A DNA stretch of 39,607 nt from Bigelowiella natans CCMP2755 (GCA_000320545.1 ADNK01003153.1:1-39607); one strand, 5' to 3'; shown: positions 11,671 to 21,509, numbered from the stretch's first letter. Made by a program: numbers and translations. The notes: a model not told the origin generated them from the sequence alone.

Positions 11671-14600
11671 TCAATGTGACACGAAGGCTCCACGATCAGG
11701 TGCCTTGCGGGCACGAGTGTGCATCAGAATGTTGCGTGCACTGATGTCAGCATCATCCTCTTCTTCCTCATCCCCCGAAGAATCATTGAACAGATCTTGA
11801 TCACTCTCCGACGAAGACGCTTCATCCTGTGGTGGCACTGCAGCTTCCGGTAATGCTGTGAAGGTGCCAAAGGGAGACAAGTACTTTGCATGAACTGCGT
11901 TTCGATGACTTGTTTCAGGATCTTCCACTCTGTAAGTGTTGGAATCTCTAATGCTCGCTGTGATCAGGACGGGGCCTGTCTTTTTCAGCGCGAAATGCGG
12001 AGCAACACGATGCCCTTTACGGTCCTCGTCACGGTGCAACCACACTAGATCCCCCACTTTGTATCGTTTTAGTTGCCCCATCTTGTCATTGCGTTCAAAG
12101 TTTTTCAAGAATCTCCATTCAGATCTATCCGTCAGGAACAACTGTCTCATCTTCTTTATAATTTGAATGCGAGAGTCAATGTCGTCTCCGACTTTCTCCT
12201 CTCTCATAGGTATACGTTTGCCGTTTAAGTCTCCTTCTAACTTAGGTTGAAACCCGAACAGGAGCTTAGCGTACGAGTTTCCTCGAGCATTAGGTAACAA
12301 AGTATTAGCTGAGAAGACAGCATAAGGTAATTCTTTGTGCCAATTGTATCTCGATTCAGACTGTTGTGTGAGCTGTGCCAATATTCCGTTATTAAGCACT
12401 CTATTCTTTCTTTCAATTAGTGAGTTGCCCGTTTTGGATTTACTCGATGTAGTGAGTTTTATAAAACCGAATCTGTTCTTCAAGTGTAACATGACGCTGT
12501 TCATAAATTCAGGTCCCTGGTCAGTAAGGATCTTACGAGGTACACCAAACACGACAATGAAGTCGAATAGAAACTCTGCCATAACTTTAGCGTTAAGTTT
12601 CTTGTAGTATTTCGCGAAAATATATCCTATCGACAAGATGCACGCATTCAGTATGTAGTGATACTTTCCTTCTATGCGTCCAATAGCATCAATCGATACG
12701 GCTTCCATTACTCCTCTTATCTGTAGCTGCTTGTAAGGTAATTGCTTCATGCGAGATTTTGTTCTGATGCATACCTGACAGGTTGCAACATATTTTTTGC
12801 ATGAATACGTCAAGCCTTTCCAGTAATATACTTGCAGGATTTTTGTTGCCATGTCATTTGCATATCTGTGATTTGCAAGATTCGTTATGTGGTAGGCGTC
12901 CATGATTTTAGTCCGATATTGATTAGGAACCACAATGAGCAAAGGGATACTGTGGTCGTCGTTCTCACAGTCGCCGTACTTGTACAAGGTATTGTCCACA
13001 ATTTTGTATTGTGCCGTAGTAAGAGCATGATTTGGATTGCCTTTATTTTCTAGAGCTGCGAATATTTTAGTGAACTCTGCCCGTTGTTCTGCAGGTAGGC
13101 GCTCAGATAATATATCGCACTTGAGCTCCACCTCCACACTGTCCGACTGTAAAGGTGAGAACTCTATTCCGTATTCCATTGTGTTACAGTTCTCCATATA
13201 TTCATCTGCTTCATGCGCTAACGTAGAGCACGGGTGCATCATTGAGTCCCCGTCGAAGCGCGCAGCATTAACTTCAGGAGTAAGCTTGCTCTGGTTTGAT
13301 TTGTTTTTTGTGTTTATCCTTTTAGAAAGGATGCGAAACTTGGACTCGTCAAAGCCCACCTTCTTCGCCACATCATAACACAGTTGTGAGCAAGTAAGTT
13401 TAACCTCTGCATCTGTGGGATGGTATCCAACTGCCGGTTGGTTACAGCTCAAGCAGGTACTATTTTTTAATTTATCACCAAAGTATTTGAGCATTGCCGA
13501 AGCATGGTGGAGAGGGAAGAGATTGACCAGTGTTTCTTTATCCGCATCATCTTCAACACTGTGTCCAGGCCTACTAATGCAATCCGCATTTTTGTGGCTC
13601 GGGCCCTCTCTGTATTCAACACCCACTAGCATGTACGAGTTATAAGCTACGGAGATTCTGGTGTAAGGTTCGCGTAATTGATCTTGTCCATGTACCACCA
13701 TGTGTATGGCAACCTTTGCATCCATTCTTACACGCGTTGGAAATCCCTTAATAAAGATACTGAAGTAGTCCAGACTCCTAGCACCGTTGTCAAATTCTTT
13801 TCTTATTACGTGCCATTTTATCTGATGTTTGCGCCAGGTGAAGCTGAAGCAACATATGAGGCGCTCCACCCCATCAACTACTTGAGACAGAGTAGCTCCA
13901 CCAGCATATTTAGACGCATCCACATCCACAAGGAATGGACTCTCACGGGTAATGTGTTCGAACTTAGGTATATACAAAGACGAAGACTTCAGCATATCCC
14001 TCGCAGCATCTAAAGCCATCTGTTGTTCTTTTCCCCAGACTTGTGGAGCTGTTTTTGAATTCAGGATGCTGATAGGTCGAATAATATTCCAGAAGTCTTT
14101 AACATATCGTAGATAATAGATGAATAATCCTATGATGCGTTGCACCGATTTGAGGAATCGTGCTCCCTTTTTAGGTGGTTGGAGTGCATCCAGGGGATAC
14201 ATCCTCTTCGGGTCTGGGTAATGTTTGCCATTTTTCCTGATAACTCCTACCATGGATAACTCTTTTGGAAACGCTTGTAATTTTTTAGCAGATAGGTACA
14301 AGTTCTTGGTCTCAGCCCTCTGCATAAATCTGGTAAACTCTAACAATGCTGCCATGAACGTGTCCCCCATGTTGTAGTAATCATCCACATGAACCACAGT
14401 GTCGTTGAGTCCTTTGATAATTTGGATCATCAACCACGCAAATATCTGAGGAGCATTTTTATATCCAAATGGTAGGCCCAAACTTGATCTAGCACATTTC
14501 TGAGTTACAAATACGAAGGTCATTTGCGTTTTCTTTGTGCACCCTATCTGTGGCCAGCCTGATTTAGCGTCGGTTGATATCACCCAGTTTTTCGTCATTA

Positions 14601-17292
14601 CTTTCCGTATGGTGTTTTCCGTTATCGGCATAACGAAGTACATCAATTCCACAGCATCGTTGACCTTTTTCATGCTAATAACCACCCGACAGGTACTCTT
14701 GCCTTTGTCCCAGACAGGAAATGCAGGTGAAGTGGCTATTACTTTTTCTTCATTCGACACTTTATAACACAACCCATGTTTTTCCAGTTCTTCTAACTTA
14801 GTCTCCATCGCATTTAATCTGTCCGGGGGCAATCGGTAAGCCTTTTGGTGCATAAATTTCTTTCCTGGTAGAAGGTAATCGTGGACTTCATGTTTCGGCA
14901 TACGTAATTCTCCTGTCTCAGGTATATTTTCCACAAATCGCGACGAATAACGACACAGGACACGACGTAGGTAATAAAATTGTTCTCTTGACGTCATGAG
15001 TGTAGAACCCGCGCGGAACTCTTTCTCTACTCTGTTCAGCATACGCAAGCAGTCTCCCGAAGCAAGTTCCGCATTGGTACGTTCTGATTCTCTATGGACG
15101 TATTGGAGCGATACGATCTTACCGAGACTATGTTTAATTTCCTCATCAGGTACCCCCGTACCGCAGACGTGGTCGCACTCTCTCAATCGGGAATCCGCTG
15201 CATCTAACAGGTCGAGTGTTTCATGGACTAGACATGAATTTAATAGCCTTTTAGCTTTGTTTCGTTTACCTTCGTTAATACCCGTATCCTGGGCTACTGC
15301 AGGTAAGGCCAGCAAGTTGCTTTCCAGTATAAGTGAGTTCGCATTTCGAAGGTGAGAAGTGCAGGGATAAGAGCAAACAGGTGTGCCATCAATTGTGACT
15401 TTACGGTGTTCGGGTTTGGGGTCTGGGTACGACATGATGCGGTATAGGTTTCTCATATCTTGGCCAATTATAAAGTCAAAGTTTACATTCCCATCCAGGA
15501 CTATAGCAAAAATCCTGAGCCTTACGTATCCCCCCCGAGCGGTTTTGCACTTCACTCTTATCTCAAATTCCACCTCACCCTCCATGCGGACACAGGTAGT
15601 ACTTAAACCTCTAACCTGGCCACTCATCTTTGTCCTTTTCATTTTTACACCTAGCTTACTGAGTAATTTGATCTTTTGCAGGCTAATGGTGGTAGGCTGC
15701 GATCCATCGTCAAGGAGTGCTTTCATCTCAGCAGGTCCACTCTTGCCTTCCACAAATACCCTTAGCACATTGCGTTGGCGTAAAGACTCATTTGCATTGT
15801 AGGGCTTAGAGGCGATGTTGACCTGTGGGATATTTATTTTTGCTAACTCTGTCATATCGTTTTCCACAGTTTGCACTACGTCCTTGCCGGATTCCCTCCA
15901 GTCACTATTCAAGGTATTAGAAGAGGGATGGGGGCTAGGGTTTACTTTGGGGTAACTCGCATCCACTGTGACCTTCGACAAATTTGCCGCTTTATCCCCT
16001 AGGTCGTGCGAGAATCTACATCTCTTGCCCCATTTACATTTTCCCTCTCTAATATATTTGCACAGCCTGTTAGACTTCCCTCCTTTCTCATGACTATATT
16101 TGCATTCATTTCCATATCGACAAGTCCCTTTTTTGTGGAAGTTGAAGCAGATCTTCTTCTTCTTGTTCCCTTCCATTCCAATTGCATTCACACTATTGTA
16201 TTTCGGTTGTGACTCCTGAATTATTTCCTCTCTAATTCTCAGCTGTTTGAAGAGTTCGGCTGGAGTCATACCCGTGGTATCGTAATGTGCCATAGCTAGG
16301 AGTAGGGATCGACCATATCTGTGGTTTTGCAATAGTATTTTGTAATGGTTCATCCTGTCGTACCTGTCAATCTTGTATGTCGGGAACACACTGCATACTT
16401 GTTTGTATTTGCTATGTATTTGGTCTACAAATCTGAATTTCTCCTTTCGCAGTTTATCAAACTCCTTGTTAAACCCAAACCTTGTGTCTTGCGGGGACTC
16501 TTCGCCACACAGGTGTTGTATTCCTTGTTCGAGTTTCTCGCGATGATCCATTTGGTATTGCCGTTCCTTCTCCTGTTTTTTAACGTACAGGTCGAATCTA
16601 TCCCGTGCATCCTGGGACAATATCGTTCGGAAGAACTCGTATCCGAATCTCATATCCGCTCCAAAGAGTTCGCTGTGCCCTACGATTTGACTCTGGATTC
16701 TTCTCACCCTCTTCCGAAACTTTTCACGGCAAATAAAGGCTGGGTCTAGTTCTCCCCTCACCTTGATTTTCTTTCCGAATATTTCCATAGCTTTCGCTCT
16801 GTAAGACATTCCTCGGTAATCCCCGATGTCTTGTTCTCGCATTTCATTTTGTTTCTTTTCCTCTGCTACCGTTGCATCTTCCTCGTCTATCAAGTCCTCC
16901 GCTACTTCCGGATTTTCTGTGAAGCATTTCCACGTTTTCTCCGGCACTCCTTTGTCACTACATCGATCCATGAAGAACCTACGGGAACTGCGATTGTCTC
17001 GCAAGCTGCGGACATCCTTGTTGAAATCAACCGCCAGTTTCTCCTGGATGGACACCCCTTCCAGGACCATTCGAAACTTGTCAATTTCCATCCTGAGCAG
17101 AACTTCCTGCCAATTGGATTCCTTCAAGTCACCTGTAGCACCTGCAGCAACAGGTCCTCCTGTTTCAATGTGCATCACCTCTGGCACTTTTTCCTTTCCT
17201 TCCACTGCGCCGCTACCATCTGCGACCACTGAGAGCAACCTCCCAGTGTCGGCTTCTGTCTCTGCCAAACTAGCAAGCTCGTCGCCGCTCAT
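11671..17292 (-). CDS. Gag-Pol polyprotein of the LTR retrotransposon (1873 aa)
   Basis: One uninterrupted frame carries all element functions, with no frameshift between Gag and Pol. Residues about 1-370 are a Gag-like, helical and charged region. Residues about 380-435 hold two CCCH zinc fingers (C-X8-C-X5-C-X3-H and C-X7-C-X5-C-X3-H) where a CCHC knuckle is usual. The protease motif is near 525 (ALLDDGSQ, so DDG where DSG or DTG is expected), followed by DFIIGQDM. Reverse transcriptase covers about 830-1060, with STDAKSGWPQI, GLPFGYKNAP and VHVDDYY (HVDD in place of YVDD). RNase H begins near 1120 (DVDASKYAGG). Integrase has an H-H-C-C zinc site at about 1465-1505 and core residues D (SIDAIG), D (TDQGPEF) and E (LIERKN). 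A GPY-like C-terminal region (KVGDLVWL) lies near 1740. The first 24 codons lie inside the 5' LTR. The next upstream in-frame context gives no better start, so ATG at 17292 is used. Confidence 0.95.
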   Translation of the reverse strand: MSGDELASLAETEADTGRLLSVVADGSGAVEGKEKVPEVMHIETGGPVAAGATGDLKESNWQEVLLRMEIDKFRMVLEGVSIQEKLAVDFNKDVRSLRDNRSSRRFFMDRCSDKGVPEKTWKCFTENPEVAEDLIDEEDATVAEEKKQNEMREQDIGDYRGMSYRAKAMEIFGKKIKVRGELDPAFICREKFRKRVRRIQSQIVGHSELFGADMRFGYEFFRTILSQDARDRFDLYVKKQEKERQYQMDHREKLEQGIQHLCGEESPQDTRFGFNKEFDKLRKEKFRFVDQIHSKYKQVCSVFPTYKIDRYDRMNHYKILLQNHRYGRSLLLAMAHYDTTGMTPAELFKQLRIREEIIQESQPKYNSVNAIGMEGNKKKKICFNFHKKGTCRYGNECKYSHEKGGKSNRLCKYIREGKCKWGKRCRFSHDLGDKAANLSKVTVDASYPKVNPSPHPSSNTLNSDWRESGKDVVQTVENDMTELAKINIPQVNIASKPYNANESLRQRNVLRVFVEGKSGPAEMKALLDDGSQPTTISLQKIKLLSKLGVKMKRTKMSGQVRGLSTTCVRMEGEVEFEIRVKCKTARGGYVRLRIFAIVLDGNVNFDFIIGQDMRNLYRIMSYPDPKPEHRKVTIDGTPVCSYPCTSHLRNANSLILESNLLALPAVAQDTGINEGKRNKAKRLLNSCLVHETLDLLDAADSRLRECDHVCGTGVPDEEIKHSLGKIVSLQYVHRESERTNAELASGDCLRMLNRVEKEFRAGSTLMTSREQFYYLRRVLCRYSSRFVENIPETGELRMPKHEVHDYLLPGKKFMHQKAYRLPPDRLNAMETKLEELEKHGLCYKVSNEEKVIATSPAFPVWDKGKSTCRVVISMKKVNDAVELMYFVMPITENTIRKVMTKNWVISTDAKSGWPQIGCTKKTQMTFVFVTQKCARSSLGLPFGYKNAPQIFAWLMIQIIKGLNDTVVHVDDYYNMGDTFMAALLEFTRFMQRAETKNLYLSAKKLQAFPKELSMVGVIRKNGKHYPDPKRMYPLDALQPPKKGARFLKSVQRIIGLFIYYLRYVKDFWNIIRPISILNSKTAPQVWGKEQQMALDAARDMLKSSSLYIPKFEHITRESPFLVDVDASKYAGGATLSQVVDGVERLICCFSFTWRKHQIKWHVIRKEFDNGARSLDYFSIFIKGFPTRVRMDAKVAIHMVVHGQDQLREPYTRISVAYNSYMLVGVEYREGPSHKNADCISRPGHSVEDDADKETLVNLFPLHHASAMLKYFGDKLKNSTCLSCNQPAVGYHPTDAEVKLTCSQLCYDVAKKVGFDESKFRILSKRINTKNKSNQSKLTPEVNAARFDGDSMMHPCSTLAHEADEYMENCNTMEYGIEFSPLQSDSVEVELKCDILSERLPAEQRAEFTKIFAALENKGNPNHALTTAQYKIVDNTLYKYGDCENDDHSIPLLIVVPNQYRTKIMDAYHITNLANHRYANDMATKILQVYYWKGLTYSCKKYVATCQVCIRTKSRMKQLPYKQLQIRGVMEAVSIDAIGRIEGKYHYILNACILSIGYIFAKYYKKLNAKVMAEFLFDFIVVFGVPRKILTDQGPEFMNSVMLHLKNRFGFIKLTTSSKSKTGNSLIERKNRVLNNGILAQLTQQSESRYNWHKELPYAVFSANTLLPNARGNSYAKLLFGFQPKLEGDLNGKRIPMREEKVGDDIDSRIQIIKKMRQLFLTDRSEWRFLKNFERNDKMGQLKRYKVGDLVWLHRDEDRKGHRVAPHFALKKTGPVLITASIRDSNTYRVEDPETSHRNAVHAKYLSPFGTFTALPEAAVPPQDEASSSESDQDLFNDSSGDEEEEDDADISARNILMHTRARKAPDRGAFVSH
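17201..17218 (-). other. Primer binding site candidate
   Basis: Two bases after the 5' LTR the element strand reads TGGTAGCGGCGCAGTGG. It begins with TGG, complementary to a tRNA CCA end, at the usual distance. It lies inside the Gag coding region because the ORF starts in the LTR. The tRNA species was not identified. Confidence 0.6.
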
Positions 17293-17642
17293 TCAGCAAA
17301 AACAATCAAACTTTCCAATGAACAATGAAACCCTGATGACATTGGTGACTTCAGAACACACGCATGTGCACGCTCAAACAAACACACTGACCGCTTTCAA
17401 ACTTCTAGCGAACTGACTGCCAGATGCGGGTTCGCTGCCATTGACTAATCGAGGCAGCTACGTGCACACAAACTTGGTTTTCCCAAACCACTTGCTTCCC
17501 ATTTGATGACTCAATTTGCTCATCAACTGACAGCACCAACTGAACCCAAAACTGCCAAAACTGCAGGGCATTTCAACGGGATCAACTTGACTTGATTGAC
17601 CACTTTCAACGGTCAAATTCCTTTGAATTTTCCGCCGTTGCA
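17221..17642 (-). repeat. 5' LTR of the retrotransposon, 422 bp
   Basis: This is the partner of 11134-11555. In element orientation it starts at 17642 (TG) and ends at 17221 (CA). The polyprotein ATG at 17292-17290 lies 351 bp into this LTR, so the last 72 bp of the LTR are translated. The differences from the other copy are at 17446, 17528, 17529, 17541, 17542 and 17583. Confidence 0.95.
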
Positions 17643-17647
17643 CACAG
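17643..17647 (+). repeat. Right target-site duplication CACAG
   Basis: It lies immediately outside the right LTR and is identical to 11129-11133. Confidence 0.93.
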
Positions 17648-18830
17648 AGTGCTTGGTTGGTCTCGATTTTGCTGCTCTGATGTCAGTCACCAAACCAAAG
17701 AGTGAGGGAAGGAAGGATCCTTGACCTAACTGAAGTTCAGTGTTGAGCAGATCCAGGTGAGCATCCATTTTTGATTCTTTGGAGCCTTTGAAAAACATTT
17801 TTGGGTGGGTTTCATTTCCAGATTTGAATTGGATTCCTTGAAAGTCTTTCCCATGTTTTGTTTGGAAAGCTTTGTGCGTTTGGAATTCGTTCAATCCCAG
17901 TTCACCGATCAACTTTGGAGTCACTTGTGCCCGTTTTTTCCCAATGTCTGGAACATCTTTTTTTTCACTGGATGGGTTCAAATCTTCTGCGTTCTTTTCG
18001 GCTTGACACTTTGTCTCTTCTTCCTCGGTGTCAACTTCTGCAAGCGCCTGGCGTTTTTCATCCATTGAATCTGTTGCACTTGTTTCCTCGTTTGCTGGTT
18101 CAGTGACGTGATGCTTTTTCCCAGTTGAGTCAGTGCGACATGGGTCTCCGGAGGCCGTGATGGCGCCCCCTGCCTGCAGCATGGCTGTTTTGTCAAGTTC
18201 CAACATGATCACGTTCTGTTCACATTTCCGGTTGCACTTCTTTTGATTCCTGGTGTGACTTTTAGGAACTTGCCAGCTTTGGTGTCGTTTCCGCTCATCA
18301 TGTCCTTGCATGTTTGCTTCAGGATCATCATCTCTGTCCTGAGGTCCATCAGCGTGAAATGAGGTCATGACACTGGCACAGGTTCTTGAGGTCCGTTGGG
18401 TCAAGGAGGGTTGGCCTTCCATTGTTTGATTCTTCAGATGTTCCTTGATGCAGTTCAATTCTTCTTCAAGTTTCAGCAATTTGTTGCTGAGCCCAGCATT
18501 TTCCTCCTGCATGTCTTTTTGGTTTTGCTGTGATTGTTGTTGCTTCTCGTCAACTAACTGGACCATGGTGGTCAGCATTTCGCACAGCTTTTTCACTTTG
18601 TCCCACTGAGGAATTTCTTTGTGTTCCATGATTGCAGACAATGATGAAGTAGCTTCGCGCAGGCATTGAGATGGATCATGACTTTTCCTGTCAGAGCCAT
18701 CGTCATCATCATTGCATTCCGAATCGAGATCCAACGTTGCGTGTTGATTCTTTTTGTAACTTCTTCCCTTTTTTTGTGTTTTGTGCTTGTTGGTGCCACG
18801 CGCGCTGCGCGTGATCATCACGGTAGGCAA
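17643..18830 (-). pseudogene. Coiled-coil ORF of unknown family, disrupted by the LTR element
   Basis: The ORF starts at ATG 18830 and runs 396 codons to the target duplication, then reads into the LTR and stops at about 17613. Before the insertion it continued in phase to 10958. The N-terminus is basic (MITRSARGT, then Lys-rich), followed by an acidic patch (ECNDDDDGSDRK). A predicted coiled coil spans about residues 75-145 (DEKQQQSQQNQKD, KLLKLEEELNCIKEHL), and the middle is hydrophilic, rich in Lys, Glu and Gln. It has no intron, unlike the neighbouring host genes. This shape is common in ORF1/Gag-like proteins of mobile elements, but no nucleic-acid-binding or enzymatic motif was recognised, so a host gene is not excluded. 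Confidence 0.65.
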
Positions 18831-18964
18831 TGTTTCACTTGCACACGGCCATGCATCCGTTTGAGATGTGCATGGTTGAGTTAATTAAATCTTTGCAGTT
18901 GTCACCCTAAATGCAAAGCACTAGCCATGCACGTGTGCACATGTATGTGTGTACATGTGTACAC

Positions 18965-19003
<39 letters not shown>

Positions 19004-19502
19004 ACTTGCACATTAGACCACTGATGCTAGTACACACCATGCAGGCAAAAGCATGCAACAAGAATCAGTAAAAAGATCTACGTGCGCGCAACAGCTTTAG
19101 ACACACAATGGTTTTTAATCGAAAAAATTTACACTATTTAGCGTCGTTCATGCAGATCGAGACACTGTGCAGCGTCTGTGTGACAATTGGCCAAATGCGC
19201 ACCCAAAGCTGAAAGCCTTCGAGGGACATCAAGTGTGCGATTATGGTGAGATACATTTTGAAATAATCACAAATGCCTTTGCCACAAGTATTGCTGTAGC
19301 ATGGTAATAGCTAGTATAACTCGATTCGACCCATAATTTAATGTGCATTGTTACAATCGCTGAATGATGTACATCCCAGATCAAAATAAAGTCATGAGGA
19401 TTCTGTCATTGGATATCTACCAGAGAGTACAACCACAACGATACGGAGTCTGTGCTCGTGTATGCACATAGCTTGCAACTCATTACCACACTTGTATTTT
19501 AA
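18831..19502. other. Right flank of nested element block, no gene recognised
   Basis: The segment holds TGCACA/CATG-rich sequence, a (GA)n tract at about 18967-19002 and then AT-richer sequence. It contains the 5' flank of the coiled-coil ORF and the 3' flank of the MPDU1-like gene. No terminal inverted or direct repeat matching 10512-10957 was found by eye. Confidence 0.4.
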
Positions 19503-20335
19503 CTACGTCGACGTTGTCGCTTGTTGCTGACCCTGCGCATTTTCCCTTGCCGTAGCGTCCCGATAAATCCAGCCCTGAAGCACTAAGATGGCATTAAGTG
19601 CCAAAGATAGCCCGAAATTGAACAGAAGGGCCCAATCTTTGCCTATTTGCGTTAGAGTTGTGAAGATCCGCAGCGTACAGCCTGCGCATCGAAGCCCGGG
19701 GGGGAGCAAAGCTAGCTGCCCAGTCGAGCCAGCTCGGGCATTTTGAACGATCTGTGGCACATAGGCTCCTACCATGCAGGGAATATTGAAGTAGATCAAC
19801 CATGGCCAGAAGGCCTGTGGCAGTTGAAACTGCAGAAGCGTCATCACGACGAACAAACTACTGACCCCCACGATTTCGGTCAATGGAGTTTTATTGTATC
19901 TCCAAAGAAGACTAATGATAGCGAAATTCTGGAGCAATATAACCACATTTTCGCCGTAGCAGCTGAAGGGGTATCTATTTATGGTGTGTATGTTTTTGCT
20001 TGCATACGTCAAAATGTCTCGTGTGATCGGGCAAAGATGTTCACACACACACACACACACACGCACACACGCACAGCCCTGCATACTTACGCACACGAAT
20101 TCAAAGGAACATATATTAAAAACTACGAGTCGGAATCCTCCTCCTCGCAAAGATGATACACCTTTCGAGCACATGATATACAACCGCCGAGCTGTACATT
20201 GGAACAGCCCAATATCGGGAGGCTGCAGATATTCCTTTTGCACTTTTCGCCATCAAAATCTTTAAAATTTGTGGTATCTCTAGTAGCGCTGAACCACCCA
20301 TAAGTGCGTAGCCGCACGCCTTAGAGACCGCGATC

Positions 20336-20373
<38 letters not shown>

Positions 20374-20590
20374 TGTAATTGTTGGCGTTGTAATCTTCCC
20401 CCCCCCCCCCCCCCCCCCCTCTCTCTATCCCTCTCTTCTACCATTTTCTTTGTGTTTGCGTGGAATTGTGCTCTCATTTGCCTCAAATTCAGCCTACCTG
20501 CAAGGCCGGCACGGTAGTTGCACAGGGCAGAGTAGGAAGGCTCCTCTTCCTCTTCTTAACCGCGACCGAAGGCCATAGTTCACCCGCCAT
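19503..20590 (-). CDS. MPDU1-like PQ-loop membrane protein
   Basis: Members of this family are needed in the ER membrane for use of mannose- and glucose-phosphate-dolichol donors in glycosylation. Exons (minus) are 20590-20498 (ATG), 20334-20162 and 19974-19503, all in phase, giving 245 residues; human MPDU1 has 247. Two PQ motifs are present, IPQILKILMAKSAKGIS near residue 45 and VPQIVQNARAGSTGQL near 165, as in the duplicated PQ-loop fold, with about seven hydrophobic segments. The PQ/KSAKG and STGQL stretches match MPDU1 better than cystinosin or SWEET relatives. The N-terminus before the first helix is basic (KKRKR). The introns hold (TA)n and a poly-C tract (20339-20419) and (CA)n (20041-20075), the latter reading TG on the coding strand. 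The ATG at 20590 is the first in frame giving the family-sized protein. Confidence 0.88.
20339..20419. repeat. TA tract and poly-C tract
   Basis: (TA)n at about 20339-20371 and a run of about 21 C at 20399-20419, both in intron 1 of the MPDU1-like gene. Confidence 0.9.
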
Positions 20591-21509
20591 TAGGGCCCTC
20601 AAATCACTAATGCAATAGATAAATCTCAGATTTTTTTCCCCGTTACGAGAATGCAAATCTGTGGAACTTTATTCCGACGTTTCAGATGTTCAAGGTGAAC
20701 GAATTTACCGAGGCATGCATGGATTGCTCCCGCATTTGCGGACTCCCCTCCCCCCAATCCTGGCTCTTCCGAAGCTTGAGACCCCTATTTCCCGCTCTGG
20801 GAATTTAATAGGATTCGATCGAATCCAAGGAGGAATGGTGGAGAGCAGAAAAAGAGCACACCCAATGCATTGCATGATCATTGCCGATGTGCATGCACGG
20901 CACTCGGGAATTACTAATTGCTATCTGCTTAGATTTTAGCTACTATATCCTTGTCGCAGATTTCATACCGATGCTGTTTCGCGCAGAATTCTTTTCCCGA
21001 CGTCTCCCCGATTTTTATCGAGCGACAATGCACTATTCGATGATGAGTTAGAAAAGTCTCTTGATTTGCACACGTGCGTCCTGGATATCGGTAACGTATG
21101 ACGGTAACGGCCTTTGAGAGCGGTAGAAATACCCTGCGACAAGGGCGATCTTTTGTCTCACCGTGAACACCCGCATGCACACATTTTGGGATTGCAAGGT
21201 GAATGATGGAGGGGGATGGGATGGAGAGAAAGAGTTAGAGAGAGAGAGAGGGAGAGAGAGAGAGAGAGAAAGAGAGGTCCAAACCTTCGTGATTATATGA
21301 AATATATTCGACAAGGAATCCATGCTGTATGTCGATTGACTGGGAATGAGGGGGAGTTGGGGATGGGAAATATAGAACCACAATGCACCGACTAAAATAT
21401 GTACAACTCAGCATCCAACCAAAGACATATTAGTGGCTTCAAAGACTGAAAGGAGTAGCATCAAATCGCAGCACACGTGCACTACTCAACGCGTGTGCTC
21501 TCAAAATAA
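20591..21509. other. Divergent spacer, no supported gene
   Basis: This 0.9-kb spacer separates the MPDU1-like start (minus) from the secreted-protein start (plus). A plus-strand frame at about 20985-21105 (…SSDNALFDDELEK…) looks weakly coding, and a minus-strand frame overlaps it. Neither has a start and splice context that I could defend. A (GA)n-rich tract lies at about 21225-21275. Confidence 0.35.

Larger units (their letters stand above)
11134..17642 (-). mobile_element. Complete Ty3-like LTR retrotransposon
   Basis: The element is 6509 bp, in minus orientation, with two 422-bp LTRs, TG..CA termini and a CACAG target duplication. A primer-binding-site candidate starts 2 nt after the 5' LTR, and a polypurine tract lies just before the 3' LTR. 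A single unbroken Gag-Pol frame has the order protease, reverse transcriptase, RNase H, integrase, which is the Ty3/Gypsy order. Six LTR differences, all transitions, and the intact frame indicate a recent and possibly still mobile copy. It inserted into an older coiled-coil ORF on the same strand. The family is inferred from domain order and motifs; a protein phylogeny would be needed to separate Ty3/Gypsy from BEL/Pao-like relatives. Confidence 0.96.

Noticed and set aside
17201-17218. tRNA-like sequence next to the LTR taken as a tRNA gene
   Set aside because: Only a short match to a tRNA 3' complement is present, without cloverleaf arms. It is better explained as a primer binding site.
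17458-17643. 61-codon ORF inside the LTR, present in both copies (also 11371-11643)
   Set aside because: It lies in the transcribed leader of the element. It has no recognisable feature, and its preservation is explained by the recent LTR duplication.
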